64,000 nt of DNA from Companilactobacillus allii (GCF_001971585.1 NZ_CP019323.1:1230053-1294052); one strand, 5' to 3'; shown: positions 17,387 to 27,087, counted from the stretch's first letter. Notes: generated by a model from the letters alone, not told the origin. Made by a program: numbers and translations.

Positions 17387-17781
17387 TTTTTCTGAAAAAG
17401 GAAGAACTAATAGCCATAAATAAGAGAGCTTTGACGCGTTCTCACAGTAATTTGATTGGTGTACAGTATCCACAAGGTTTAGATATAGTAATTGAGCAGC
17501 CACAACAGGGCGTTTTTGGCCGTGAGTTGTATCCCAACATTTGGATTAAGGCTGCTTTTATTATTCAAAAAATCACTAAAAAGCATCCATTTATGGATGG
17601 AAATAAAAGGACTGCAATATTAGCTGGTTTAATTTTTTTAGATATAAATGGTTATGAATTGGAATTCACAGCTGATGAAGGTGAAAAAATAATATTGGGT
17701 GTAACTAACAGTGCTGACTCTGAAGAAACGATGGTATCTCTTGCTGAATGGTTAAAAATAAAAGCAGTCAAGAAAGCCTAA
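17383..17781 (+). CDS. Death-on-curing (Doc/Fic) family toxin
   Basis: 132-residue Fic-fold protein. The active-site motif is HPFMDGNKRTA, with the His, phosphate-binding GN and Lys/Arg of Doc. P1 Doc phosphorylates EF-Tu and halts translation; the same activity is inferred here. The motif has G where P1 Doc has A, the Fic-like form, so AMPylation cannot be excluded. It is encoded directly after its antitoxin. Confidence 0.87.
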   Translation: MIFLKKEELIAINKRALTRSHSNLIGVQYPQGLDIVIEQPQQGVFGRELYPNIWIKAAFIIQKITKKHPFMDGNKRTAILAGLIFLDINGYELEFTADEGEKIILGVTNSADSEETMVSLAEWLKIKAVKKA

Positions 17782-17821
17782 TAAATAGATTTTCATACAT
17801 TCTGTAGTAAACATAAAAAAT

Positions 17822-17868
17822 AAAAACAGGTTCAGTTTTCAAGTAATGTGAAAACCGAACCTGTTTTT
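17822..17868. terminator. Bidirectional terminator
   Basis: AAAAACAGGTTC and GAACCTGTTTTT with an inner GTTTTC/GAAAAC stem, between the toxin and the convergent GGDEF gene. Confidence 0.9.
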
Positions 17869-17873
17869 GATTG

Positions 17874-19073
17874 TTATTGAAATTCAACCGTATCACCCTC
17901 AACAGTGAACCTATTCCTACCAGATTTCTTAGACTTATACAGATAAGTATCAACTCGTTTGAATAAGTCCTTGAAGTTACGATCTGATGGGGATAATTGT
18001 GATACACCAAAGGAAATACGTATGTCTAATTTGTTTCCGTTGTAATACAGTGGATTGTTTACTAATTCATCTCGGATGCTTTGAACTATTTTCATGGCAT
18101 CTTTGGAATTAATTCCACGGAAGATTATGACGAACTCTTCGCCACCATATCGGAACAATTGACCACGTGTTGTTCGTTTGAATAGTTGACTGTGGAATAT
18201 CTCGGCAACGTGGCTCAAGACTCGGTCTCCTGCCAAATGTCCGAAGGTATCGTTAAAGTTTTTGAAGTGGTCAATATCAAACATGACCATTGTCAGTGGG
18301 ATGTCTTTTTCTTCACTGTATACTTTGAATATAGCATTGGATACTTCGTCAAAATTACCACGATTTCTGATACCAGTTAATTCATCGTAATTAACTTTTT
18401 CAGACATATTATTGTAGTTGTTAAATGAGTTCCTGATCCATTTGGCAACGAATCTAATTACCCACATATAAATGACGAATACTAATAACATATTGATCGT
18501 ATATAGTAGTGTGAACTTGTAGATTGACCAAATGATCATCCACCAGATACCACCATAAATAACTTGTAATAAGATGTATTTCCATTCCTGATTTATTAAG
18601 CTATTCTTATTTCTAGCGATATAAATAACGGTTAGTGCCAACGCAATGAACGCTGTAATAAATATGGTATTTAAAGTAGTCGATCCATTGGCCAAGTGAT
18701 GTCCAAAAATATAAACTGGCGCTATGATATTGACCAGATCTATAAAGTGGTTTTGCATGGTATACAGCGAATATAACAACAAGGTCATCTGCGTTGTAGC
18801 ATAGAACCAATTGGCGGAACTACCAGCATTGATAGTCTTAAAGATATGTTGAACAACGACCATACTTAAAATAAGCACTGAGGCCTCTATTAGACCTAGT
18901 GCGATATCGTAGTACCATTTTTTGTACTTCCTTGAAATTTCTTCGAAACTATACGACGTGACGGTCAGAATAGTTATCAATCCAATAGTTATCAAACCAA
19001 TGATGATGGCGTTGATATTTGCGTCGACATCTAAGAGTCTTTGAAAAATTCCAGCTTCCAGCTGTATTGGCAT
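17874..19073 (-). CDS. Membrane diguanylate cyclase (GGDEF)
   Basis: 399 residues. About 200 N-terminal residues hold six membrane helices (a sensor-like module). The GGDEF domain follows: DELTGIRNRGNFDE, MFDIDHFKNFNDTFGHLAGD and the active-site RYGGEEF. The residues expected for an inhibitory RxxD site are RTTR, so product inhibition looks absent. It should make c-di-GMP from GTP. It lies downstream of a paralogue with the same layout in one operon. AGAGGTG precedes the ATG. Confidence 0.9.
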   Translation of the reverse strand: MPIQLEAGIFQRLLDVDANINAIIIGLITIGLITILTVTSYSFEEISRKYKKWYYDIALGLIEASVLILSMVVVQHIFKTINAGSSANWFYATTQMTLLLYSLYTMQNHFIDLVNIIAPVYIFGHHLANGSTTLNTIFITAFIALALTVIYIARNKNSLINQEWKYILLQVIYGGIWWMIIWSIYKFTLLYTINMLLVFVIYMWVIRFVAKWIRNSFNNYNNMSEKVNYDELTGIRNRGNFDEVSNAIFKVYSEEKDIPLTMVMFDIDHFKNFNDTFGHLAGDRVLSHVAEIFHSQLFKRTTRGQLFRYGGEEFVIIFRGINSKDAMKIVQSIRDELVNNPLYYNGNKLDIRISFGVSQLSPSDRNFKDLFKRVDTYLYKSKKSGRNRFTVEGDTVEFQ

Positions 19074-19094
19074 TGTACACCTCTAATCTTGAAT

Positions 19095-20297
19095 CTAAAT
19101 ATTATAAAAGTTAATAGTTTTATTTTCAGATGTTAATCTATCTCTTCCGGAATCCTTAGATTTGTAAAGATAGTCATCAACTCGTTCAAACAAATCCTTA
19201 AACGAAGTATCAGTATCTTTGATCTCAGTTATTCCAAAGGAAATACGGATATTCAATTCTTGACCATTGTAATTAAGTGGGTCATTGATTAACTTGTTAC
19301 GAATATCCTCGACAGTTTGCACACTTTGGTCAGCCGTTAAGCCTCTAAAAATGATGACAAACTCCTCACCACCGTATCTGAATAACTGACCACCGGTGGT
19401 TTCCTTAAACAATTGGCGTTCAAAAAGAGTAGCAACATGTGTTAAGACTTTGTCTCCAGCCAAATGTCCATAAGTATCATTGAATCTCTTGAAGTTATCA
19501 ATATCAAACATCGCAATGGATAATGGTACACCAGAATTCTTATGGTAGACCTTGAATACTTCTTGTGATACTTCGTCAAAACTGGCACGATTCCTGATAC
19601 CGGTTAATTCATCGTAATTGACTTGTTTAGAAAGATTACTGTATCTATTAAATGAATCACGAATCCTTTTTGCTAGATAACGTATCAATGACATATAAAT
19701 GATGAATCCGATAACCATAAGGACCGTATAGTAAAGTGCAAACTTACGAAATGGCCAGATGATTATCCACCAAAGGCTACCATATATTGCTTGAACGATG
19801 ATAAACTTCTTCTGAGAAGAAAGTATTTTTTCCATATTATGATATATATAGATGACCGTTAAAGCAAGTAGAATTATTGAAATTGAAAATAGTACTAAGT
19901 AATCATTATAACCGGTCACAGCACGATATCCAAAAATAGATATCGGCGCGACCATGTTGATCAGCTCAATGATATGATTTTGCATCGTATAAAGGCTGAA
20001 CAATAAGATAGTAAGTTCTGTCGCGGTATAAAACCAACTGTGCATATCTCCAGAACTTAACGTCGCAAAGATACGCTGTATCAGGATCAAACTTATTGTT
20101 AAAACGAGACCTTCGATTAATTGTAAGATAAATTTTTGGATCGGCTTGTTGTTATGTCGTACGATACTTTCAAACGAATAAGCCATCAGAGTAATAATGG
20201 TGATTATTCCGATCGTTACTAAGCCAATGATAATTACATTGATACTATTATTGATCAAAAGTGATTGGAAACGGTTAAAGCCATAATTCATTGGCAT
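19095..20297 (-). CDS. Membrane diguanylate cyclase (GGDEF), paralogue of the downstream gene
   Basis: 400 residues with the same architecture as the gene at 17874-19073: N-terminal membrane module, DELTGIRNRASFDE, MFDIDNFKRFNDTYGHLAGD and RYGGEEFVIIF. No RxxD inhibitory site. The two genes are 21 bp apart and clearly arose by tandem duplication. Differences are concentrated in the membrane sensor part, which suggests divergent inputs to the same output. AGAGGTG precedes the ATG. Confidence 0.9.
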   Translation of the reverse strand: MPMNYGFNRFQSLLINNSINVIIIGLVTIGIITIITLMAYSFESIVRHNNKPIQKFILQLIEGLVLTISLILIQRIFATLSSGDMHSWFYTATELTILLFSLYTMQNHIIELINMVAPISIFGYRAVTGYNDYLVLFSISIILLALTVIYIYHNMEKILSSQKKFIIVQAIYGSLWWIIIWPFRKFALYYTVLMVIGFIIYMSLIRYLAKRIRDSFNRYSNLSKQVNYDELTGIRNRASFDEVSQEVFKVYHKNSGVPLSIAMFDIDNFKRFNDTYGHLAGDKVLTHVATLFERQLFKETTGGQLFRYGGEEFVIIFRGLTADQSVQTVEDIRNKLINDPLNYNGQELNIRISFGITEIKDTDTSFKDLFERVDDYLYKSKDSGRDRLTSENKTINFYNI

Positions 20298-20528
20298 CCT
20301 TCACCTCTAAGTAGTGACTTGAAAATCCAAAATTAAAAATTCTTTGGTTATTGGATAATCTTCAATAAGTATAACGCTAATAATACATATTTTGCCTTAT
20401 ACTAGGTAATTCAACAAATATAATAATTTATTTATGAATTTATGTTTATAAGTCGAAATATTGTTTATAAATTTTGTAATTGTTGTATCATTTACAATGA
20501 AAGTATTTTTTATATTGGAGGAATTTTT

Positions 20529-21890
20529 ATGAAAGTTATTGTAGTAGGTTGTACTCATGCGGGAACAGCTGCTGTTGATCAGATTTTACAAGATCATCCT
20601 GGTACAGAAGTAACAGTATATGAACGTGATGATAATATATCTTTTTTGTCATGCGGAATTGCCTTGTATTTAGGACACAGAGTAAAGCGTCTTGAGGATA
20701 TGTTCTATGCCGATCCAGATGATTTGGAGAAGCTTGGTGCAAAGGTCTTTATGAAGCATGATGTATTGAAGATCGATGCTAAGAATAAGAAGTTGATGAT
20801 CGAGGATATTAAGTCAGGTAATGTCTTTGAAGATACTTATGACAAGTTGATCATGACAACTGGTTCTTATGTTCAAGTTCCACCAATTATGGGAATCGAT
20901 AATTCTAAGATTCTTATGTGCAAGAGTTATGCACAAGCTCAAGAGATCTATGATTCAGCTAAGGAAAACAAACACATCACTATAGTTGGTGGTGGATATA
21001 TTGGTGTTGAATTGGCTGAAAGTTACGCTAATACAGATCACGAAGTAACATTGATCCAGTCAGGGGATCAAATCTTGAACCATTATATCGATAAGTCAAT
21101 GTCAGAAAACGTTGAGAAGTTGTTGGTAGATAATGGTGTAAAGGTATTCTTGAATGAACGTGTCAGTGGATTTTCAGGTGATGACCAAGTAGTTATCGAA
21201 ACTGATGTAGGTGAGCACAAGGCTGATCTTGTTATTGTATGTACTGGCTTCATTGCTAATACAGACTTATTACGTGGCCAAGTTGAGATGGATCGTCGTG
21301 GTGCAATCGTCATCAATGATTACGTTCAAACATCTGATCCTGATATTTATGCCGCTGGGGATGCTTGTACAGTTAACTTCAACCCAACTGGTAAACCAGC
21401 CTATATGCCACTAGCAACAAACGCAATTCGTCAAGGTGCATTAGCCGGTATGAATGTGTTTGGAAATGTACAAAAGTATATGGGAACACAAGCAACTTCA
21501 GGGATGGAATTGTTCGAACATACTGTAGCTTCAACTGGTTTGACTTTGAAGAATGCACTTGCTTTGGACTTTGATGCTGATGCAGTTGTTTATCACGACT
21601 ACTACAGACCATCATATATGCCAACTACTGAGATGCTAACAATTCGCCTTGTTTATGATAAGGGAAATCGTAAGATTCTGGGTGCTCAATTCTTCAGTAA
21701 GCATGAAGTAGCCCAATCAGCCAATACGATCTCAGTTATGATTCAAAATAAGAATACGATCGATGATTTGGCCTTTATAGATATGTTATTCCAACCAAAT
21801 TACGACAATCCATTCAACTACTTGAACCTTGTTGGTCAAATGGCTGTGGCTAAAGAACGTGATGAGAAGTTGTCAAAAACGGAAAAATAA
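20529..21890 (+). CDS. nox: NADH oxidase, H2O-forming (Nox family), copy 1
   Basis: 453-residue FAD flavoenzyme reducing O2 to water with NADH. FAD-binding start MKVIVVGCTHAGTAAV with the conserved His10, redox Cys42 in FLSCGIALYLG (cysteine-sulfenic acid), NAD-binding IVGGGYIGVELAES and second FAD motif IYAAGDACTV. CoA-disulfide reductases are close relatives, but GCTHAG and SCG favour Nox. The start is ATG 20529 directly after GGAGG; upstream in-frame codons lack a ribosome site. A close paralogue lies at 27402. Confidence 0.92.
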   Translation: MKVIVVGCTHAGTAAVDQILQDHPGTEVTVYERDDNISFLSCGIALYLGHRVKRLEDMFYADPDDLEKLGAKVFMKHDVLKIDAKNKKLMIEDIKSGNVFEDTYDKLIMTTGSYVQVPPIMGIDNSKILMCKSYAQAQEIYDSAKENKHITIVGGGYIGVELAESYANTDHEVTLIQSGDQILNHYIDKSMSENVEKLLVDNGVKVFLNERVSGFSGDDQVVIETDVGEHKADLVIVCTGFIANTDLLRGQVEMDRRGAIVINDYVQTSDPDIYAAGDACTVNFNPTGKPAYMPLATNAIRQGALAGMNVFGNVQKYMGTQATSGMELFEHTVASTGLTLKNALALDFDADAVVYHDYYRPSYMPTTEMLTIRLVYDKGNRKILGAQFFSKHEVAQSANTISVMIQNKNTIDDLAFIDMLFQPNYDNPFNYLNLVGQMAVAKERDEKLSKTEK

Positions 21891-21902
21891 AAAATTATTA
21901 GG

Positions 21903-21931
21903 TTGCTCTTCTATCGTGAATCAGATATAAT
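21903..21931 (+). promoter_or_regulatory. Promoter of the Mn2+ riboswitch / P-type ATPase transcript
   Basis: TTGCTC (21903-21908) and perfect TATAAT (21926-21931) with a 17-bp spacer. Confidence 0.75.
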
Positions 21932-21937
21932 TTGCTT

Positions 21938-22073
21938 AACAATTTAATGTTTTCATGAGGGAGTAACTAGCAGCTTTGGCTGTAGCAATATCACCAACCC
22001 GGACGGATTATTCTGGTATTGCTATAAATAGTGAGACTTATGTGTGTTTTTACATGCGTAGGTCTATTTTTTT
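21938..22073 (+). ncRNA. yybP-ykoY (Mn2+) riboswitch
   Basis: The conserved parts are readable: GGGAGTA near 21959, a first arm AGCAGCTTTGGCTG, the second conserved block ACCCGGACGG near 21999, and a closing AGCAATA/TATTGCT helix. An expression platform follows: a long hairpin (AGACTTATGTGTG with ACATGCGTAGGTCT) and seven T. AAATAGACC at 22078-22086 can compete for GGTCTATTT and open the terminator. This class senses Mn2+ and usually turns on Mn2+ exporters, consistent with the downstream ATPase. Confidence 0.85.
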
Positions 22074-22109
22074 ACCCAAATAGACCGCGTCAGAAAGGGA
22101 GAAACTATA

Positions 22110-24782
22110 TTGTCAGAACAAAAGAAGCAATTGTCTCAAGCATTCTACTCGCAGGAAAAATCTGAGGTATTAAACAAATTAGATGCGACTAGGGATGGAT
22201 TGACCACCCAACAAGTGGATAGTCGACTCAATGAGTATGGAGCTAATAAACTAGACGATGGTAAGAAAAAGTCCATCGTTCAAAGATTCTTGGAACAATT
22301 CAAGGATCTGATGATCTTGGTGTTACTTGCAGCAGCGGTAATCTCGGCTGTAGTATCTCATGATGTGATCGACTCAGTCATAATCTTGGCCGTGGTAATT
22401 ATAAATGCCGTGCTTGGTGTCTTCCAAGAATCAAAGGCTGAAGCTGCACTAGATGCACTGAAGAATATGTCTACACCACACGCTAATGTACTTCGAAATG
22501 GCGACACTATAACAATTAAGAGTACCGAATTAGTACCAGGAGATATCGTATTACTAGAAGCTGGTGATGTCGTGCCAGCTGATCTTAGATTACTAGAATC
22601 AAATTCGTTAAAAATTGAAGAATCGGCATTGACTGGTGAATCAGTCTCTGTCGAAAAAGAAGTTGGTGTAATAACAGGGGAACAAGTTGGTATTGGAGAT
22701 CGACTTAATATGGCTTTTTCCAACAGCAATGTGACTTATGGTCGTGGAGTTGGTGTTGTAGTTAATACTGGTATGTCCACAGAAGTAGGTAAAATCGCCG
22801 GTATGTTGGCCAATGCAGATGAAACAACGACACCATTAAAGAACAGCTTGAATCACTTAGGTAAGTTCTTGACTATTGCTATTGTGATCATTGCAGTAGT
22901 TATGTATGTTGTGGGAACTTTCTTGAATGGAATGGATCCAATCAAGATGATGTTAACGTCGATCTCTCTAGCTGTAGCAGCAATTCCAGAAGGATTACCA
23001 GCTATCGTTACTATCATATTGGCACTTGGTACACAAGTAATGGCGAAGAGAAATGCTGTTATACGTAAGCTCCCAGCCGTTGAAACCTTGGGATCAACTG
23101 ATATTATTGCATCAGATAAGACAGGTACATTGACTCTGAATCAGATGACCGTCGAGAAAGTCTATACATTTGGTGCACAGCAGTCAGCTGACGCTACCTT
23201 GCCAGATGATAATATGACCTTGAAGATTATGAACTTCGCAAATGATACGAAGATTTCAAAAGATGGTACGATGATAGGAGATCCAACTGAAACAGCACTG
23301 ATTACTTTTGGTGAGAAGCACAATTTCAACTTGGATGAAAAACTAAAGCAACAACCACGAGTAGCAGAACTACCATTTGACTCTGATCGTAAGTTAATGT
23401 CCACTGTTCATAAGAATCCTGATGGTAAGTTCTTGGTTGCCGTCAAAGGTGCGCCTGATATTTTATTGGAACGTATAACTAAAATCCAAACAGAAAATGG
23501 AATCAGGGATATTACTGACGAAGATAAGGAACAGATCCTCCAAAATAACAATGATATGGCAAAACAAGCCCTACGTGTTTTGGAGATGGCCTATAAGTAT
23601 ATTGATAAAGTCCCTGATGAACCTAGTTCTGAACAACTTGAGAGTGATTTGATATTTGCAGGACTGATTGGGATGATTGATCCTGAAAGAAGTGAAGCCG
23701 CACAGGCTGTTCGTGTAGCTAAGTCTGCTGGAATTCGACCATTAATGATTACAGGGGACCATAGTGTAACTGCAGAAGCAATCGCAGTTAGGTTAGGTAT
23801 TATTGAAAAGGGTGATGACGAGGCTGTTCTAACTGGTGCACAGTTAGATAAAATGTCGACTAAAGAATTCGATAAAAAAGTTAAGAATTATTCAGTCTAT
23901 GCTCGTGTTTCACCAGAACACAAAGTAAGAATCGTTAAAGCATGGCAAAAGGCTGGTAAAGTTGTCGCCATGACAGGGGACGGAGTTAATGATGCACCAG
24001 CTTTGAAACAAGCAGATATTGGTGTCGGAATGGGTATTACAGGTACTGAAGTTTCAAAAGGTGCTTCCGACATGGTATTGGCCGATGATAACTTTGCAAC
24101 AATCGTTGTAGCGGTCGAAGAAGGTAGAAAAGTCTTCTCTAATATTCAAAAGGCCATCCAGTATTTACTGGCAGCCAATTTGGGTGAGGTATTAACATTG
24201 TTCATTGCCACATTGTTGGCATGGGATACGATGCTTCCGATTCACTTATTGTGGATCAACTTGGTAACTGATACTTTCCCAGCGATTGCACTTGGTATGG
24301 AACCGGCTGAATCGAACTTAATGGATCATAAACCAAGAGGTAAGAAGTCTAACTTCTTCTCGGGTGGAGTATTGAGTAGTGTGGTATATCAAGGTATCCT
24401 TGAAGCCGCAACAGTATTACTTGTTTATGCCACAGCTATTTTTTGGCCAGTTCATTCAGGATATGACGCAATTCACGCTGATGCTTTGACGATGTCGTTT
24501 GCAACATTAGGCTTGATCCAATTGTTCCATGCCTTCAACGTTAAGTCAGTTCATCAGTCAATTTTCAAAGTTGGATTGTTTAAGAATAAGACCTTCAATT
24601 GGTCGATTCTCTTATCCCTTGTTATGATGATGGTCATCATAGTTGTACCTGGATTAAATGATGCCTTTAAAGTTGCACATTTGGATATTCACCAATGGTT
24701 GATAGTACTTGGATCATCATTTGCGATTATTCCAATTGTTGAAATAGTTAAGTTTGTTCAACGAAAATTCGGTAAAGCATAA
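22110..24782 (+). CDS. P2-type cation ATPase, probably Mn2+/Ca2+ exporter
   Basis: 890 residues of P-type ATPase: actuator TGES, membrane motif PEGLPAIVT, phosphorylation site [12 protein letters not shown], nucleotide-domain KGAPD and hinge [15 protein letters not shown], ten predicted helices. The PEGLPA helix groups it with SERCA/PMR1-like type IIA pumps. The upstream yybP-ykoY riboswitch argues for Mn2+ efflux, as for Lactococcus YoaB. The start is TTG 22110 with AAAGGGAG upstream. Confidence 0.9.
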   Translation: MSEQKKQLSQAFYSQEKSEVLNKLDATRDGLTTQQVDSRLNEYGANKLDDGKKKSIVQRFLEQFKDLMILVLLAAAVISAVVSHDVIDSVIILAVVIINAVLGVFQESKAEAALDALKNMSTPHANVLRNGDTITIKSTELVPGDIVLLEAGDVVPADLRLLESNSLKIEESALTGESVSVEKEVGVITGEQVGIGDRLNMAFSNSNVTYGRGVGVVVNTGMSTEVGKIAGMLANADETTTPLKNSLNHLGKFLTIAIVIIAVVMYVVGTFLNGMDPIKMMLTSISLAVAAIPEGLPAIVTIILALGTQVMAKRNAVIRKLPAVETLGSTDIIASDKTGTLTLNQMTVEKVYTFGAQQSADATLPDDNMTLKIMNFANDTKISKDGTMIGDPTETALITFGEKHNFNLDEKLKQQPRVAELPFDSDRKLMSTVHKNPDGKFLVAVKGAPDILLERITKIQTENGIRDITDEDKEQILQNNNDMAKQALRVLEMAYKYIDKVPDEPSSEQLESDLIFAGLIGMIDPERSEAAQAVRVAKSAGIRPLMITGDHSVTAEAIAVRLGIIEKGDDEAVLTGAQLDKMSTKEFDKKVKNYSVYARVSPEHKVRIVKAWQKAGKVVAMTGDGVNDAPALKQADIGVGMGITGTEVSKGASDMVLADDNFATIVVAVEEGRKVFSNIQKAIQYLLAANLGEVLTLFIATLLAWDTMLPIHLLWINLVTDTFPAIALGMEPAESNLMDHKPRGKKSNFFSGGVLSSVVYQGILEAATVLLVYATAIFWPVHSGYDAIHADALTMSFATLGLIQLFHAFNVKSVHQSIFKVGLFKNKTFNWSILLSLVMMMVIIVVPGLNDAFKVAHLDIHQWLIVLGSSFAIIPIVEIVKFVQRKFGKA

Positions 24783-24817
24783 AATATTTAATATTATGTA
24801 ACAGAAATGTAATAAAT

Positions 24818-24853
24818 AAGTCCACTAATTGTAATGATTAGTGGGCTTGTTTT
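24818..24853 (+). terminator. Terminator of the P-type ATPase gene
   Basis: AAGTCCACTAAT pairs with ATTAGTGGGCTT (one G-U), then a short T-rich tail. Confidence 0.75.
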
Positions 24854-24896
24854 GGTGTTAGGCTGTAATAGGTAATTAGAAAGTGGGGGGATTATT

Positions 24897-25832
24897 ATTA
24901 GGAAAAGAAATATAGTTTTATTGGGGCTATTGATGGGCTTTTTTGCCTTTTTGTTCAATGGATATACGGTTGAAGCTGCGTCTTCAATCAACAATGATAT
25001 CATCAACGGAAAAATTCAGCCGGCAACTATTCAATATAGAGAAGGTACTTTCAGCCATTGGAACGCATATGAAAATGGTGTTGGTAAGCCTGAAGGTGTA
25101 GTTGTTCATGAAACAGCAGATCCACATACTACAGCTAATGCTGAAAACGAGGCTTCTTATTTTAATAATAATTGGTCTACCATATATACATATGTTCATG
25201 CATTTGTAGATGATAAGGAAACAATCAATATTCATGATACAGATTATGGTGTTTGGGGAGCCGGACAAACAGCTAATGCTAAGTACGTGCAAGTTGAATT
25301 GTGTGAAGTTCACTCATATGCTGCATTCACTAAGTCATTATCAAATGATGCCTTCTATGTGGCTTCTAAATTGATTCAATATAATTTGCCTGATGTTCCA
25401 GGACAAACTGTAGTGTCACATGATCAAGTAAGTAAGATGTATAAAGAAACTGATCATACAGATCCAACTGGATACTTTGCTACTTGGGGTTATAGTATGG
25501 ATCAATTCAATGAGTTGATCAGCTATTACTATAATAATCTCAAGAGCTCTGGCTCTGTTTATGGTGGTAATGGATCAAGTACAAATACTAATACTAATAC
25601 TAATACTAATACTAATACCAATACTAACAAGAATGTTATTAATGTTAATAACTCAAATGGCTATTATGTACCTATCGTTGCATTCCAAAGTGACGGTTCT
25701 ATTAAGACAGTAAGAAACCGTGCCTTGATGAATAATACTCCTTGGGTAACTGACAAGACTAAGGATTATAATGGAGTGACATATCATAGAGTCGCTACTA
25801 ACGAATGGGTAAGCAGTGAATATATTGTATAA
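24897..25832 (+). CDS. Secreted N-acetylmuramoyl-L-alanine amidase with C-terminal SLAP domain
   Basis: About 311 residues. A signal peptide (RKRNIVLLGLLMGFFAFLF, cleavage after VEAA) precedes an Amidase_2 domain with zinc-type residues in VVHETADPHT, AGQTANAKYVQVELCE and VVSHDQVSK. A (Asn-Thr)7 linker and an SLAP cell-wall-binding domain ending RVATNEWVSSEYIV follow. The best start is an ATT codon at 24897, six bases after a G-rich ribosome site (24884-24890), because it supplies the charged n-region. The first ordinary candidate, TTG 24921, lacks both a ribosome site and these charges. It cleaves peptidoglycan in cell-wall turnover or autolysis. Confidence 0.88.
   Translation: MRKRNIVLLGLLMGFFAFLFNGYTVEAASSINNDIINGKIQPATIQYREGTFSHWNAYENGVGKPEGVVVHETADPHTTANAENEASYFNNNWSTIYTYVHAFVDDKETINIHDTDYGVWGAGQTANAKYVQVELCEVHSYAAFTKSLSNDAFYVASKLIQYNLPDVPGQTVVSHDQVSKMYKETDHTDPTGYFATWGYSMDQFNELISYYYNNLKSSGSVYGGNGSSTNTNTNTNTNTNTNTNKNVINVNNSNGYYVPIVAFQSDGSIKTVRNRALMNNTPWVTDKTKDYNGVTYHRVATNEWVSSEYIV
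25584..25625 (+). repeat. In-frame hexanucleotide tandem repeat (AATACT)7 coding for Asn-Thr
   Basis: Seven units of AATACT, one with C in the last position. They encode a 14-residue NT linker between the catalytic and wall-binding domains. Unit changes keep the reading frame, so linker length could vary between strains. Confidence 0.9.
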
Positions 25833-25842
25833 ATTAGTTTGA

Positions 25843-25891
25843 AAAAAATAGACTCAACAAAATCTTAATTGATTTTGTTGAGTCTATTTTT
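25843..25891. terminator. Bidirectional terminator
   Basis: AATAGACTCAACAAAATC pairs perfectly with GATTTTGTTGAGTCTATT, with A and T runs outside, between the amidase and the convergent EAL gene. Confidence 0.95.
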
Positions 25892-25899
25892 CCTAATTA

Positions 25900-26592
25900 T
25901 TATTTTTCATCAAAGACATCATCATCGTCTTCTATTTTCAACAAATGAGGTTTGCCATAATAATATCCTTGGCGAAGATCAATCTGTAATGAATCAGCTA
26001 ACTTGTCATCTTCTGCGTTCTCAATTCCTTCAAGAATCAAGCGAAGATTATGTTCTTTAGCATAGTCACGCCAAAAAACAACTTTACTTTCAATGTCAGG
26101 ATCTCTGAATTTTTCTTTGAAATTCTGTAAGGCAAACTTGATTTCTTTTGCCATAGGAACAAGTGGTTTGATGTGGTCTAACTTATTCTCTCCAGTGCCG
26201 ACATCGTCTAGACTAAAGTCCATTCCATAATCGATGAATTGATTGATCAATGGAATCATCTCTTCGTTAGTCCATTTCTCATCACCAGGTTCCTCGGTTA
26301 ACTCGACTACTAACTTGAGTGGACGTAGTTGAAGTTGAGACTTTATAATGGCCTTTCTTACTTCAGGATTCATTAGTTGTGTTCTGTTGATATTGACAGA
26401 AACAGAACCGATCTTAAGTGAAAGTCTCAAAGTAGTTGCCATTAACACTTCAGCCATTATGTGAGAAGGTATGTCTGAGAAGTGAAGTGGAGGACGCCAA
26501 CCTTCTGGTGTTTTCTTCTTCATCAACAATTCATACCCGATAAGTGTATTTGTATATTTATTTAACTGTGGTTGGATGAAATATCTGTACAT
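25900..26592 (-). CDS. EAL-domain c-di-GMP phosphodiesterase
   Basis: 230-residue stand-alone EAL domain. The catalytic set can be traced: GYELLMKK (EAL-equivalent Glu), VNINRTQL (Asn), VVELTEE (Glu), DDVGTGENKLDHI (paired Asp and loop 6), KEIKFAL (Lys), ILEGIEN (Glu) and RQGYYYGKP (Gln). The set appears complete, so c-di-GMP hydrolysis is likely. No signal or membrane segment; cytoplasmic. An acidic C-terminal tail (IEDDDDVFDEK) is unusual. It probably opposes the two GGDEF proteins at 17.9-20.3 kb. GGGGGA precedes the ATG. Confidence 0.85.
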   Translation of the reverse strand: MYRYFIQPQLNKYTNTLIGYELLMKKKTPEGWRPPLHFSDIPSHIMAEVLMATTLRLSLKIGSVSVNINRTQLMNPEVRKAIIKSQLQLRPLKLVVELTEEPGDEKWTNEEMIPLINQFIDYGMDFSLDDVGTGENKLDHIKPLVPMAKEIKFALQNFKEKFRDPDIESKVVFWRDYAKEHNLRLILEGIENAEDDKLADSLQIDLRQGYYYGKPHLLKIEDDDDVFDEK

Positions 26593-26637
26593 ATGTTCCC
26601 CCTAAAATAATATCTATCATATATTATACAATAATGA

Positions 26638-27087
26638 TCAATAATTATCGCCTAATGTAAGTTTCATGTCGTGATGCAGGATACCAGCTTCGGTATACTG
26701 ATCACCAATGACTTTAAATCCAAGCTTTATATAGAACTCTTGGGCATGATCTTGAGCACCAAGAATAATATATTTATAATTATTGGAATTCTTTTTTATT
26801 TTTGTAATCATATCAGTTAATAAGTTTGTTGCCAAGTTTTTGTGCCTGTACTCTTTTAGAACGGCAACTCTTTGAATGTGTATACCATTGTCATCAGTCA
26901 CAAAAAAACGCGCTGTGGCCACTGCTAAGCCATCACTATAAAGTGTTACATGCTCGCACTTATCTTCATCACTGATCTCAAGAGATTCGCTTACACCTTG
27001 TTCTTTAATGAAGACTTGTTTACGAATGTTTAAGCCATCTTGATAAGATTTTGAATTCAAATCAGTGGTATATTTAATTTCTTGCAT
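26638..27087 (-). CDS. GNAT-family N-acetyltransferase (YjcF/ElaA-like)
   Basis: About 149 residues of GNAT fold. The acetyl-CoA-binding region is HIQRVAVLKEYRHKNLATNL, and the end FYIKLGFKVIGDQYTEAGI resembles YjcF/ElaA-type proteins. Substrate unknown. The start is uncertain: ATG 27087 and TTG 27105 are in frame and neither has a clear ribosome site. Confidence 0.82.
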   Translation of the reverse strand: MQEIKYTTDLNSKSYQDGLNIRKQVFIKEQGVSESLEISDEDKCEHVTLYSDGLAVATARFFVTDDNGIHIQRVAVLKEYRHKNLATNLLTDMITKIKKNSNNYKYIILGAQDHAQEFYIKLGFKVIGDQYTEAGILHHDMKLTLGDNY

